A stretch of 64,000 bases of DNA from Meconema thalassinum (GCA_946902985.2 OX336389.2:1290830792-1290894791), one strand, 5' to 3'. Positions 1 to 10,961 are shown, numbered from the stretch's first letter. Made by a program: numbers and translations. Notes: generated by a model from the sequence alone, not told the origin.

Positions 1-559
1 TACTTCCTGCTCTCTGCTGTGTTAAGTAATACTGTGGCCTTCGCTTTACGTAACAAATGCTGTTCACCGCTCGACTTCACCGTACGCTCTGCTCATGTGT
101 ACCACTCAGCTCGCTGGCTGAACTCGACTGATGTCTCTAAACTGCAATGACCAGCTCTTGCCTGGCGCGGTCACGTGACTCTCTCCCACTTTCTGCTGTC
201 GTGCGTCACGAATATAATCTCGACCACCTTCATCTCGGCTATTAAGTTATACAATAACTTAAGGGATTATCTGTCTTTCTTCAAGTTATTATCAAATATA
301 ATGCTTGTTATCTCTTCTCTTCTGAGATGATTAAATATACTGTTCCATAAAGATCTTAATAAAACTTTATATTTCCTCCCATAATTCCATCTACCTGACT
401 GGCAATGCCTTCTTGATCCTTGGCCTTCTACGTCATTTTCTAATATTCTCCTCTACTCGATGTGAGCGCTATCTTTACAACTTATCCCATAAATCTCAAC
501 TACGGCTTAATGTCAGCTGGCGTAGCCGATAGCCTCAACTAGGTATCGGGTACAGTACG
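1..559. other. Unassigned AT-rich spacer
   Basis: No open frame, tRNA-like box or inverted repeat that I can defend. It is ordinary intergenic-looking sequence. Confidence 0.4.
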
Positions 560-726
560 CAAAACTGCGCACACATTAAAATATCTCAAGAAAACGGGAT
601 TTAACGGGACGAATGTTAAGAAAACGGGACATTTTGCGTCCCGTCAAAGATTTGTCGGGACAACGGGACCAACTACTGAAAGAAGGGACGATCCCGTTAA
701 AAACGGGACGTCTGGTCACCCTAAAC
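560..726. repeat. Fragment of a DNA transposon terminus (hAT-like?)
   Basis: A cluster of aacgggac / gtcccgtt motifs in both orientations ends at 'gtctggtcaccctaa'. Ends with a GGGTGACCAGAC-type border are common in hAT-like MITEs (family knowledge). The opposite end is not visible, so this is a fragment and the class is an inference. Confidence 0.3.
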
Positions 727-891
727 TAACATACAGTATATACAATACTTACAGTCCTTTCGTTCCTGAAAACTAACTAGGCAGATTCTTGCTCCCTTAC
801 AGACATCTGGCTGCCATCCATATCAACTACATCGTGCTTGATCTTAGCATTGCCTTAAATTCTTAATAGTGATCACTCACCTGCCATTTTC

Positions 892-934
892 CCCATTCAT
901 TCATTCATTCATTCATTCATTCATTCATTCATTC
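892..934. repeat. (TCAT)n microsatellite
   Basis: About ten uninterrupted tandem copies of a 4-bp attc/tcat unit. Confidence 0.9.
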
Positions 935-1162
935 TGTAATTTAATCTTGCTATATTTTTGACTCTTTATTTTTTACTCCCCACAAAGTATAAAACTAAGT
1001 CCCCGATTCTTGGATGTAAGGGGTTATCTCGAGACCACTGGATGGGTTTTGATGGATTTAACCATTCGGTAAAGGATTTCTCGAAGAAGGTTTCTGTAGA
1101 AAAATATACATTTATGACCAAGGAAGCCGTGCAATAACGATTTCAGTAAATTGAGTCGAAGA

Positions 1163-1583
1163 AAAAACTGCCGTCCGTGCGCCTTTTAAGCTTAAGCTTA
1201 CGCTGGGTAAACCATTAAAATATATGTCTACTTATGAGTGTAAGAATTGTTCAGCATGAAAAGTTCTACAAAAAGGTCCGCGACAGCATACCTCTATCTT
1301 TAATACATCGCCCACTATACGTGTTTTTATTTCTTCCAGCAATCTCCATTCAGTGGAGATTTAAATTACTAGCTTCGGAGCGAGTTTACGAGCTAGCGGG
1401 TGAGCCTATCACCACAGCATCGGCCAGCATCGAACTGTCGAGTCGTGTTGAGTTAGGCTAAGACTTCAGAGAATAGTATAAGTGTTTAGAGTTTCGCTGT
1501 TCACCTCGGCTTTTCTGAATTGCCTCTGGGACCTGCCGTCCATGCGTCTTTTAAGCTGACTCTGGGTAAACCGTTAAAGATAC
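1163..1583. repeat. Pair of ~50-bp diverged direct repeats
   Basis: Two blocks (about 1163-1220 and 1530-1583) share 'ctgccgtcc.tgcg.cttttaagct' followed by 'ctgggtaaacc.ttaaa'. They lie ~365 bp apart in direct orientation. They may be LTR-like ends or internal duplicates of an unknown repeat. An AT-rich unassigned stretch surrounds them (935-1895). Confidence 0.4.
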
Positions 1584-2159
1584 CGGGCGAAGCCAGGGCG
1601 AGTTGCTAGTAGTTCATAAATCAGACATCATTTATCGACCCAATGTTCACTCCAGTTCAAAGATTGGTCTTCCACCAGGCGCAACCTAAACACTATCACC
1701 ATCGAGTGTAACTAATCTGTCAGATTAACCATTCAAGTATGCAGTACAGTATGCTAATGCCCACATTATATCCACTAGAAATAGTACTATATTTGGCCTC
1801 TCGTTTAGGTGTTGAATTTTTAACTTCAAGGAAGGCAGTCAAATTTTAATTTTATAATGTTCAATTTTTACTAAAATCATAAAATTAATTACATACAGGG
1901 TCTTTATATTTCCTTGGCTAGGACATTCTCGCTCACGCGCTCCGCCAGTGACGCCTCAGTTGCCGGCTGCCGCGCGCGCGTATGTACGACAGAATACGGT
2001 GCTTGAAATCAGTATCATGCATTTTTACTCACCATGCTTACAGTAGATGCTCAAAATGATCCCCATCCACTGCCAAACATAATCGGCATCTCCTTATGAA
2101 GTTTCCGGTTACTCCGGTTAATTTAGCTTCAGTAAAAAAATAGGCTTAACGACCTTTAT

Positions 2160-2495
2160 GAAAAAATGAAAAATCCACAGCCTGCTTCCAGTCTCCGACC
2201 GGGTCAGGAATGGAATGAATGAAGCCCCCATCTAGCGGCGAGGATATGAACTGTGCCGGCTGCCGAGGCCTGACGCACTCCTCCGGGGCAATGATTAAAT
2301 GAATGACAGATGAAATGAAATGATAGTGGAGAGTGTTGCTGGAATGAAATTTTGACAGGGAAAACCGGAGTACCCGGAGAAAAACCTGTCTGCCTCCATT
2401 CTGTCCAGCACAGATCTCACATGGAGTGACCGGGATTTGAACCACGGACCCAGCGGTGAGAGGCCGGCGTGCTGCCGCCTAAACCACGGAGGCTT
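2160..2495 (-). mobile_element. SINE-A copy 1, tRNA-headed
   Basis: On the minus strand the 5' end (near 2495) reads 'gcctccgtgg' followed by a B-box-like 'ggttcaaatcccggtcactcc' and a ~250-bp body. The 16-bp duplication gcttaacgacctttat flanks it exactly (2144-2159 and 2496-2511), proving insertion into E1. Five more copies lie in this window. A 99-codon open frame here is only the SINE body. Confidence 0.9.
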
Positions 2496-2612
2496 GCTTA
2501 ACGACCTTTATATCTATTTTTATTGTTTACTGAACCTGTACGTTTGAATCTCAAATTAGCCAGTTGTTTTATTGTGATTGTATATAGTGCTGTAATGCCT
2601 TATGTGAAATAT

Positions 2613-2792
2613 TCGTTACTTGAACGTTTATCTGTGCACAATACGTACATAAAGTGCAGGAAATCGTGCGCTAGAACAAGACAAAAGTTTCCAGTGAAAT
2701 TTCAAGGGAGACCCATTCCTATAAATCGGACAATAAAACAACTGGCCAATTTGAGATTCAAACGTACAGGTTCAGTAAACGATAAAAATTGA
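2613..2792 (+). pseudogene. Transposase N-terminal helix-turn-helix remnant (DUF4817-like)
   Basis: About 60 codons hold the pattern K-C-x-K-S-C-A-x-T-R-x-K-F-P, then G-R-P-I-P and finally R-T-G-S-V-N-D-K. This is the usual layout of the HTH region (DUF4817-like) of insect Tc1/mariner-related transposases. Only this domain remains; no catalytic D or E is present, because the element is internally deleted. The sequence for the last helix is also present as an inverted duplicate at about 2524-2576, so the open frame upstream of residue ~35 is an artefact. Confidence 0.6.
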
Positions 2793-3051
2793 CGTAAAGG
2801 TCGTTATTTCCTTACTGAAGCTAAATTAACCAGAGTAACCGGAAACTTCATAAGGAGATGGCCATTATGTTTGTCAGCGGATGGGGAACATTTTGAGCAT
2901 CTACTGTATGCATGGTGAGTAAAAATGTATGCTACTGTTTTTAAGCACTGTATTCTGCCGTACATACGCGCGCGCGGCAGCCGGCAACTGAGGCGTCACT
3001 GGCGGAGCAAGTGAGCGAGAATGTCCTAGCCAAGGAAATATAAAGACCCTG

Positions 3052-3761
3052 AATAATGATCAGATAAAGAACAGAATTCTTATTCCTCTTAATATACTCT
3101 ACTGAGATATGAAAAAGCCACAGATTGATAAAAGAATCTCACTGTAACTGACATATGAGCAGTACAAATTCCAAAACATTTTGGTGAAACAAAATTGGAA
3201 AAGAATTGAAATCCCTAATATTTATGCAATCGGGCGTAGATGAATCGGTTCACCAAGTAGTAGTGAAGGGCACTGAGTCACGGGCAACCTTGCCCTCACG
3301 CAAGTGCCGGGGAGAGCGGAAGCTATTGCGACACACGCACCGATTATGCAAAAATATTACCCTACGAGGGAAAAAGTATTCCTACTTAATCTCACAGATT
3401 TTTTGTTCCCAACGCGAGGTTAATGGATGAACGGATAGTATTTTCTCTGGACTAACTCAACTCCATGTAAACGTTTCTTTAGAGTCGGTTAACAAGTAGA
3501 CGGGAGCCAAATTGTCTCGGGAGATTAATATTAATATATTCTACTCAAATGACATTTACAATGCCCGGCCCCGCGCAAATCGTTCACAGGCGTCAACTAG
3601 CAAGACCTGCACTCGGCCTTCCTGGAAGCCACACATTATTTATACCTTTACAATAGGCTTCCTGAAATAATAATACACTACTATACACTACTCTACAGAA
3701 AATCAACCACCTCCTCCCCCCTCCCCCCCCCCCTCTCCCATCCTCCCCTCCCCCCTACTTC
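3052..3761. other. Unassigned spacer with poly-C tract
   Basis: No recognisable gene. A 74-codon open frame at 3206-3430 has no family signature and is probably chance. A C-rich tract lies at about 3709-3750. Confidence 0.35.
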
Positions 3762-4338
3762 ACTATTAGTGTGACGTGGGTTTCCGACCATGGACCACAG
3801 GTGAGTCTGGCATTGCTTCCACTTATTTGCGTCGGTCTCCCCTCTTTCATCTTGTCAGCCTCCCTTGGTCAACTATCATTCTCTTCTGACCTGGATGGTA
3901 TTAGGGTGACCGAGGCCTGCGGAGTCTTCCCTTTACCCCCTTAAATGTCCTTTTTCTTCCCTGGTACCCTTATTTCGTTGAGGGATCAGACCTCTTGGTA
4001 ACTTATCCGCTGTCTTCTGTACGAGGCCTTAAAGTAGGCAGTGTGTGTGTAGCCTCGCCCCACCTCACTGCTGCATCCTGGGTCACGGGGATTCCGGATA
4101 TGGGTCTGTCAGCTCCCTCTTTCCAGTGGCTTTGGGGTGGACCGTCTCCTCTTTCCCTTTCCTATCAGCCTTTCATGGCTCTACTTCTTCCAGGTCCTTC
4201 AATCCTCATTCTTCTAGGGTTGAAACATTTCGTTCCCCTGTGTTTAATTTCCCTTATTCCATTCCTATATTGGCCATTCCTTCGTCCAGTAGGCTATGTA
4301 AGCTAGATGTATAAGTCAGTAGTTAGAGCAGTAGTAGT

Positions 4339-4951
4339 ACAGGGTCATTATCTATGTGCGCCCCGATAAACACGGCAACCTAAGCCGGCTTTGACTGGCG
4401 CAGATCGCGGGCGCGCGTACCCGGTTCAGCCGGTGGTGGCGCGCACTTTTACACTTTTACCAAACAAGTTGATAATGTGAACTTACAGTGCTCATGGGCG
4501 ATGCTGAGAATGTCCTCCCTCTCTTGTAACACACATCTGACATCTTCTGATGAAAGAATGTCTGTCAACTCTTTTATTATTTACGGAGCCTGTTTTCTTG
4601 AATCGTTTAGCGAGCCTCCTAATTTTACTGGCATTAGGCACAGGTCTTCCTGGAAGCTTGGTTCGAAATTTTCGTCTGGTTTCAGGACAAGATCTTCTGT
4701 TTTTCACATACGAATTATGAATATAGCCTACACACGTTCGCGCAATGTGAATTGGTGTCTAGGCATGACCAACAATCACAGGAATCACAATACTCACTAA
4801 ACGTGCAAACCTAACGTCTAAGCATCGCAGATGCACGTCCATATGAATGAAAAAACACGTGTGAACTAACGATATGAGTCTGCGGAGCTTGCCTACCACC
4901 GGCTGAACCGGCTTGCCGTGTTTATCGGGCGCAAACAGATAATGACTCTGT
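4339..4951 (-). mobile_element. Long-TIR DNA transposon E2, internally deleted
   Basis: The left end ACAGGGTCATTATCT and right end AGATAATGACTCTGT are inverted copies, and the match extends through 'cccgataaacacggcaa'. The GC-rich subterminal block (ccggttcagccgg / ccggctgaaccgg) is also inverted. It carries a transposase N-terminal remnant on the minus strand and sits inside retroposon B. Its CAGGGTC end matches E1 and E3. Confidence 0.75.
4492..4707 (-). pseudogene. Transposase N-terminal HTH remnant in E2
   Basis: 71 codons contain C-P-E-T-R-R-K-F-R, G-R-P-V-P-N, I-R-R-L, and K-K-T-G-S-V-N-N-K-R. This is the same DUF4817-like helix-turn-helix layout as the E1 remnant, but diverged from it. 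The frame ends after ~70 residues without any catalytic domain, so it cannot encode an active enzyme. The function was DNA binding to the transposon ends (family knowledge). Confidence 0.6.
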
Positions 4952-5340
4952 TGAATTAATTTCATTTCCACCATCACCCGTATCATCAGGGGCAGATAGC
5001 CTCGATGTTTCGCCCCTTAAAACAATAATCACCATCAGCAAACGAACAGACTCGTGGCCATCACATCCACCTTATTAATCCCTTAAATAGTGCAGTGTAT
5101 AAATTGTCAATGTATCATTTGTGTACTTACACTATTTCAGGTATTGTAAAGGTTATTTTGTGCTAATTGAACCCGTCTATGTGTGACAGACTGAAAACAA
5201 TCCTCACATGGAATCCATAAAGGCAGCACTGAAAGGAAAAGCTTCCAACTTTTCTAACTTTTCTCTAACTTCATTCCTGCAAGATAAAACAGACCGCTTT
5301 TGAAAACGCTGCATTAGATTTCCTACACCTTGGTTATACT

Positions 5341-5755
5341 TCGTTACTTACCTTGGCGACCACCTGGTGGTGTGGCGGCTAGCACTTTTGGCTATCACCC
5401 CATAGGTCCGGGTTCGATTCCCAGCTTTGCCGAGAAATTGAGTTCTGGTCTGAAGGCTGGAACGCGGTATACTCAGTCTCGTGAGGCAAAACTGAGAAAA
5501 GGCAGGTTCGATTCTTACCTCAGCCATTTTGGAACTGGTATTCCATGGCTTTTCCTACTTCTAATACAGGAAAATTCTAGGATGGTACCTAACTTACGGC
5601 CACGGCCGCTTCCTACACAAATCCAACCTCGATTACAAGTACACACACTAGTACAGACATCACAGTAGCACAGGCTATCAGACAAATTCTACACACACCC
5701 ACGTACACGGGGCTATATGACTACGATGTCTCAAAACCCCAACAGAATCAACAAC
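5341..5755 (+). mobile_element. SINE-C copy 1
   Basis: Starts with a tRNA-like region with B box 'gggttcgattcccagct'. A second B-box-like 'caggttcgattcttacct' follows, then the conserved core 'ccaggcaaatgccggg'-type block (diverged here) and 'ggccacggccgcttcct'. It ends with a 'cacacactagtacagacatc' stretch and 'agaatcaacaactacta'. The two B boxes suggest a dimeric tRNA-derived SINE. This is the most common family in the window, and most copies are split by other elements. Confidence 0.75.
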
Positions 5756-5814
5756 TACTACTATCATGACAACTTAATTTTGTCTTGTTGAAATAAGCAT
5801 GCGATTGTGAAGTA

Positions 5815-6747
5815 CAATACCGGTCAAAGTTTAGGACCACATAAGGATATCATGATGTGTCATCTAAACCCTAAACATGAGGCTCTAGAGTTCTGTGATT
5901 TTTTTACTGAGCTCTTACATCTGACAGAATATATACTTCCTGATTTCGTTCAATTGAGCCAAGTATTGTAGAAGTTATGATTGTTTAACTGTTGGGAGGT
6001 CACACCAAAAAATCACCATTTTCAGAGGTATAATGTATTGTATATTCCAACTGGTTGCAGGTATTGCCATCAATTTTCCTTTTTAGGCTTAGCAATAGTT
6101 GGGGATCATTTTAGTATAAATATACAATTTCCGAAAAAATGCAGGACCTGTTTTTTTGCGGGTTTATAATTTTTCAAGCCAGCGATAAAATGGTCGATTT
6201 TTCCTTGTTCTTATCACGCTTGTAGCAAGGCTTCCTTGCTACCTACTCGCTTCTAACTTATCGTGTCTAGTAGTTCCACTTTCACTCAACAGATGGCATC
6301 CAAGCGCAGATATCTGGCTTGTGGGATTTCGCCGTGAGATTATTTTGATGTCAGCAGTGCATAGTAACATTTTAGCACTGGCTTGAAAAAGTATAAACTC
6401 GCAAAAAGAAGGACCTGCATTTTTTCGGAATTTGTATATTTAAACCAAAATGATCCCCAAATATTGCTAAGTCTAAAAAAGGAAATTGATGGCAATACCT
6501 GCAACCAGTTGGAATATAAAATACATTATTCCTCTGAAAATGGTGGATTTTTTGGTGTGACCTCCCAACAGTTAAAACATCATAACTTCTACAATACTTA
6601 GCCCAATTGAACGAAATCAGGTAATATATATTCTATCAGATGTAAGAGCTCAGTAAAAAAAATCGCAGAGCCCTAGTGCCACAAGTTTAGATTTTAGGTG
6701 ACACATCATGATTTCCTTATGTGGTCCTAAACTTTTGACCGGTACTG
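5815..6747. mobile_element. Tc1-like foldback MITE with ~350-bp arms
   Basis: Flanked by TA on both sides. The left end reads CAATACCGGTCAAAGTTTAGG and the right end CCTAAACTTTTGACCGGTACTG. The inverted homology continues for ~350 bp (5815-6175 against 6380-6747) around a ~200-bp centre. The terminal ACCGGTCAAAAGTTTAGGAC pattern and TA target are typical of Tc1-like elements. Open frames at 5981-6169 and 6383-6601 lie in the arms and are not genes. Confidence 0.85.
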
Positions 6748-6749
6748 TA

Positions 6750-7084
6750 TAACCATCACATTGCTAACGATTTGCTACTACCATGTCTGGAGATTCCATA
6801 TTTCGGTTGCGTGTGTTATCACTATGGACCGGATATTTAGGTTTTTAAAATTGTCATTTTAGGGGTATTCAAAAACATAAAATAGTTTTTGGTTTTCTTT
6901 GTTTTTAATAGATGGGATAGGTTTTTAAATAGGGGTTTATGTTTAAAGTGTAGCAAGAGTTGACATAAACTGCACAAAGTTTAAAATTAATGCCTACATG
7001 TAGATAAAACGTAGTTCTTCGTTTAGCCCGTTTAGCCTTGCATTGCTTTGAGCCTCATTTTATTTTTTATTTTTTTATTTAGTC
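6750..7084. other. Unassigned AT-rich spacer
   Basis: No repeats or open frames that I can support. Confidence 0.35.
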
Positions 7085-7562
7085 AATTTACCCTCTAGGT
7101 TGGTGGTTCCCACGGACTCAGCGAGGGAACTCACCACTACCGCCTCTATGGGCAGTGTCCTGGAGCTTGGAACATCTGGTCGGGATGAATACAACTGGGG
7201 AGGTGTGATCAGCACTTCGTCCAGGCGGCCTCACCTGCCAAGCGAACAGGGGCCTCGTGAGGGATGGGAAGGGATGGAAGATTGGGATGGAGAGGCTAGG
7301 AAGAGGGAAGGAGGCGGCCGTGGCCGTACAGTAGGTACCATCCCGGCATTTGCCCGAAGACGAAGTGGGAAACCACGGAAAACCACTTCGAGGATGGCTG
7401 AGGTGGGAATCGAACCCCCTCTACTCATTTGGACCACCCGAGGCTGAGTAGACCTCGTTCCAGTCCTCATACCACTTTTCAAATTTCGTGGCAGAGCCGG
7501 GAATCGAACCCAGGACCTCCGGGGCGGCAGCTAAGCATGCTGACCGCTACGCTACGGAGGCG
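7085..7562 (-). mobile_element. SINE-C-related copy 2
   Basis: On the minus strand: tRNA-like head at 7500-7562 ('gggttcgattcccggctctg'), a second B box at ~7400-7420, then the core (7321-7390) with the 'gtggttttccgtggtttccc' and 'gccgggatggtacc' blocks. The 3' end (7085-7300) differs from copy 1, so this is a subfamily. No clear duplication was found. Confidence 0.65.
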
Positions 7563-8023
7563 ACGCTTTGAGCCTCATAACAAGCTATATTGCATACTGC
7601 TACGACCACCCAGGCCCGAGAAAGAGTTGGTTTACAAAATTAACAACTACTACTTTCAGAACCGTCAGATCACATTAAAACTCCGTATATACGTTAACAA
7701 TAAGTTCCTTCAAGACGTATTAAAATTTCATTATGATGTGAATGATACGTTTAATGTAATGATCTTTCTAATTGAGCGCTCCGTTAGACTCGGTAAAAAA
7801 CGGCACTTTTTTTGTTCAAACAACTATAAAATGTTAACGGGTTACAATACAAATGTTTACGCTACATGGCTAAACGTAGAATAAAATAAGGAAACTTTGA
7901 TGTAGATTGTTTTATCATTTCAAATGATCTTGTCGACTTCATCGTTATGCTTAGGTCAACCGTTATGCATCACGGTTACGGCGTGTATGACGTCATCATG
8001 TTGTTCAGTGCATATGCATATGT
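7563..8023. other. Unassigned spacer
   Basis: No recognisable gene. An open frame overlapping 7429-7884 starts inside the SINE and has no family signature. Confidence 0.35.
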
Positions 8024-8280
8024 CTGAGTTTACTCCTGGGGTCTGGCGTTATGCGAACGGCGACGGCGAGTGCGTGACGTCATGCAGCCCCCACGCGGGA
8101 AGCCTAAGTTAAAGGGCAATGGAGTCTGTTGAGTCTGAGTTGACTCCTGGGGCCTGGCGTTATGCGAATGGAGACGGCGAGTGCGTGACGTCATGCAGCT
8201 CCCGCGCGGGAAGCCTAAGTTAAAGGGTAATGGAGTCTGTTGAGTCTGAGTTTACTCCTGGGGTCTGGCGTTATGCGATA
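8024..8280. repeat. 111-bp tandem repeat with CRE-like palindromes
   Basis: 'ctgagttNactcctggggNctggcgtt' starts at 8024, 8135 and 8246, giving a period of exactly 111 bp over about 2.3 units. The palindrome TGACGTCA occurs at 8075-8082 and 8186-8193, and once more just upstream at 7988-7995. TGACGTCA is the CREB/ATF consensus; a regulatory role here is only inference. Confidence 0.8.
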
Positions 8281-8500
8281 CGGAGAGTGCAAAGAGTCCT
8301 GGGGCTTCGAGCGAAGCAAGAGGCCCTCCTGAGCCTTTCTAACATGTGTAGCATTTGTAGCATGCGTCATTTGAAATGATATAAAGTCTAGTCTCTCAGA
8401 CTGACTGACTATCTTTTTATGTAAGACTACGGGTAACGCTTTTATTGACGTCTAAACTCGATTATCTATACTTTTTTCCCCGAGAGTAATTGTTAGTAAA

Positions 8501-8741
8501 AAGATGATGATTGTGTGGCCTCTGGAGAGGCCGAGTGCAGGTCTTTGTAGTTGACTCCCGTGGGCGACCTGCGCGTCGTAATGAGGATGAAGCGATGAAG
8601 AAGATGGCACATACACCCATTCCCCGAGCCACGGGAATTAACCCCAAGAGATTAAAATCCCTGATGGCTCGGCCGGGAATCGAACCTGGGGCACTTTGGG
8701 CCAAAGCTTAGCGCGCTAACCATTAAGCCACGGAGTCGTAC
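8501..8741 (-). mobile_element. SINE-D copy 1, tRNA-headed
   Basis: On the minus strand it starts 'cgactccgtggcttaatggt' (A-box region) followed by B box 'ggttcgattcccggccgag', then 'cctctccagaggccac' and a (TCA)n tail. The duplication gttagtaaa flanks it (8492-8500 and 8742-8750). Confidence 0.85.
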
Positions 8742-8786
8742 GTTAGTAAAGTATCTGACTGTAACGAGAGTGTAAATATTTTACAC

Positions 8787-9313
8787 AATGATACGTCTTT
8801 TATCAAATTACCACCGAGAACTTCACACATTTGCTCTGCTTAAATATGTTAATTATCCAAATTCAATAAAACCAAGGATGTCAAAGGTAATTTTTACAGT
8901 CTATCCCGTTTAATTAACTTTGTTTATTTAGAATATAGGGAACATGGAAACAATAAGAGATTTATTCCCAAACCAAACAGTAAGATACAGTATAAGCAGA
9001 AACGTGCTGAAAGTATTTTAATTTTCTAGCGGGTAGGATTTTTCTCAATCTATTAGAGCTAGGAATAAACATTGCCTTGTGGGTTAATTTTAAAAACTAT
9101 GAACTAAAACTTCAAATATACTAGACTACAATAAATGGAACAAAACCACAATTAGCTATTTTAGGTACTCGCATATCATTTTGTTTTTTTTAGTACTACA
9201 AAATTCATGACAATGATACGTCTTTTATCAAATTACCACCGAGAACTTCACACATTTGCTCTGCTTAAATATGTTAAATATCCAAATTCAATAAAATCAA
9301 GGATGTCAAAGGT
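8787..9313. repeat. Direct repeat pair of ~103 bp
   Basis: 8787-8893 and 9212-9313 are almost identical (both contain 'gatacgtcttttatcaaatt' and 'aaggatgtcaaaggt') and lie 425 bp apart in direct orientation. The AT-rich sequence between them shows no coding frame. This could be a small LTR-like element or a segmental tandem duplication. Confidence 0.7.
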
Positions 9314-9429
9314 GCACTCTTTTGAGTGCGATTAGGAAAAGTATTATTGTATTTTTGTATTAGAAGTAAGGAAGAAAATAGGTAAAAACCTAAGAATCCG
9401 GTTCCTAGATACGACGCTGTCTGTAGTAG

Positions 9430-10297
9430 GCTAGTGTGTGTGTAAATTCCGTAAAGGATTGGGAAGAGGCCAGCCGTGGCCTAATGTTAGGAACTATTCC
9501 AGCATTTGCTTGAAGTAAAAATGAGGGGGAGGAGAGGACCACAGAAAACCACTACTAGGCTAAAACCAAACCAATCCTCGTGGCATGACTGCCCATGAAG
9601 GGTCCTGGTCTATCAAGCGACCGCTGCCCAGCCATTCGGCCTACAGATTGCGGGGGTGATGCGTGGTCAGCGTGTCGGGTCCCCTCGGCCATTAATCTTT
9701 GTGTCCGCAACCGGGGCACTGTCTCACTGTCAGGCAGCTGATCAATTGTCCTCACGAGGCTGAGTACGGCACGTTCCAACCTTCACGAAAAAATGAAAAT
9801 CCACAGCCTGCTTCCAGTCGACCGACCGGGTCAGGGAATGGATTAAATGAAGCCCCCATCTAGCGGCGAGGATAAGAACTGTGCCGGCTGACGAAGCCTG
9901 TCGCACTCCCCTGGGGCAATGATTAAATGAATGACAGATGAAATGAAATGATTTTGGGGAGTGTTGCTGGAATGAAATTGTGACAGGGAAAACCGGATTA
10001 CCCTCCGTTTTGTCCAGCACAAATATCACTTGGAGTGACCGGGATTTGAACCACGGACCCAGCGGTGAGAGGCCGGCGTGCTGCCGCCTAAGCCACGGAG
10101 GCTTTCCAACCCTCACGTCAATTTCTAAAATCTTGGACGGAGCCGAGAATCGAACCCGGGGACCCCATCACCACGGGACCGGCACTTCTAAGTTAGCTGA
10201 TGTTAAATCGAACCCACCTCTTCTCAGCTTCTTCCCTCCTCAGACCAGAATTAAATGTTTTGCCACAGCGGGAATTGAACCCAACTGGAGTCTCAAT
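9430..10297 (-). mobile_element. Mosaic of SINE-C and a second SINE, split by SINE-A
   Basis: 9430-9555 carries the SINE-C core ('ggccacggctggcc'-like, 'gcatttgc'). 9556-9765 matches a different SINE body with 'ccttcatgggcagtcatgcc' on the minus strand. 9766-9787 and 10104-10297 hold tRNA-like heads ('gggttcgattctcggctc'). SINE-A copy 2 splits it, and a pogo-like MITE lies at its right edge. Boundaries inside the mosaic are approximate. Confidence 0.55.
9788..10103 (-). mobile_element. SINE-A copy 2
   Basis: Same head and body as copy 1, with a deletion of the 'gtacccggagaaaaacctgt' part. Flanked by ttccaaccttcacg (9774-9787) and ttccaaccctcacg (10104-10117), a 14-bp duplication with one mismatch. 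Confidence 0.88.
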
Positions 10298-10298
10298 A

Positions 10299-10959
10299 CA
10301 GTGAAACCTCTATTAAGAGAGCAGTGACAGTTCCATGGAAAACTGGTCTTTTAGAGAGGTGGTCTCTTAATAGGGGTAGAAATTAAAAATAATTTTATAC
10401 TGCATTATTAATAAAGTACAGTTGAAACACATAATTGATTACAATTTATCTGCATTGGTTCGCATTTAGTACAAAGTAATTAGAATTAGCTATTTTCTGA
10501 GCTCTCTCATTTAAAAAGGTCACGAATTGATCTCTTTTTCAGATTACCACTTTTTTTTTTACAATTTCACTTTCTAGAATATCGCTGAGTGAGTTCGAAA
10601 GTCCATTAATTTGTTCTGGGTTCGAACAATCTTCTAGGAGAGCCATTCTTTGTATTTTTTATACGTTGCATAAAACTTCTTCTAATGAAATTGTATGCTG
10701 ATGCAGTTCTGTGGCAACAGAACCACTGTTTGCATCAACACCCTCATCACCATCTCCAATGGGAAGGCAGACGAGAAGTGGTCTTTTGAAAGAGGTCAGA
10801 CTGAGAAAATGCCTGGTCTTTGGTCAGGGAGAGGGGTGGTCCTTGAATAGAGGTAACAAATACATTGACCTTATGAGGTTTTAAATCGGTTCCAAGAAAA
10901 ATCGGTCTTTAGGAGGGGTGGTCTTTTAATAGGGATGGTCGTTTAGAGAGGTTTCACTG
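10299..10959. mobile_element. pogo-like MITE
   Basis: TA-flanked, with TIRs CAGTGAAACCTCTATTAAGA (left) and the inverse of CAGTGAAACCTCTCTAAACG (right). Subterminal 'ggtggtcttttaatagg'-type repeats occur near both ends. The CAGT.AAACCTC start is typical of pogo/Tigger relatives. There is no transposase frame. Confidence 0.8.
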
Positions 10960-10961
10960 TA

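Larger units (their letters stand above)
1896..3051 (+). mobile_element. Long-arm TIR DNA transposon E1, non-autonomous
   Basis: The ends are inverted copies starting CAGGGTCTTTATATTTCC. Homology runs about 240 bp inward (1896-2135 against 2812-3051), so each arm is a long TIR. Between them lie a transposase helix-turn-helix remnant (2613-2792) and a SINE (2160-2495). The CAGGGTC end is shared with E2 (4339-4951) and E3 (17475-18146), suggesting one family of internally deleted Tc1/mariner-like elements. A target-site duplication is unclear. Confidence 0.8.
3762..5041 (+). mobile_element. Retroposon B copy 1, interrupted by E2
   Basis: Homologous to 45024-45634 and to 55281-56045 (reverse). 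Landmarks in order: 'gggacgtgggtt'-like start, 'cttggtcaact', 'gacggtattagg', and an end of 'ggggc.gata.cct.gatgtt..gcccctt' followed by 'aaaacaataatcaccatca'. The ~90-bp 3' part (4952-5041) is separated from the rest by E2. There is no coding frame. Copy 2 carries a target duplication and 5' truncation, so the family moves by retroposition. Confidence 0.75.

Noticed and set aside
2146..2445. 99-codon frame, similar frames at 24.2, 38.8, 48.5 and 52.2 kb
   Set aside because: They are translations of the SINE-A body; conservation reflects recent copying, with no start or function.
8504..8738. Functional tRNA genes at SINE heads (also at other SINE copies)
   Set aside because: A and B boxes are present but the acceptor stems do not close and the copies carry SINE bodies, tails and target duplications.
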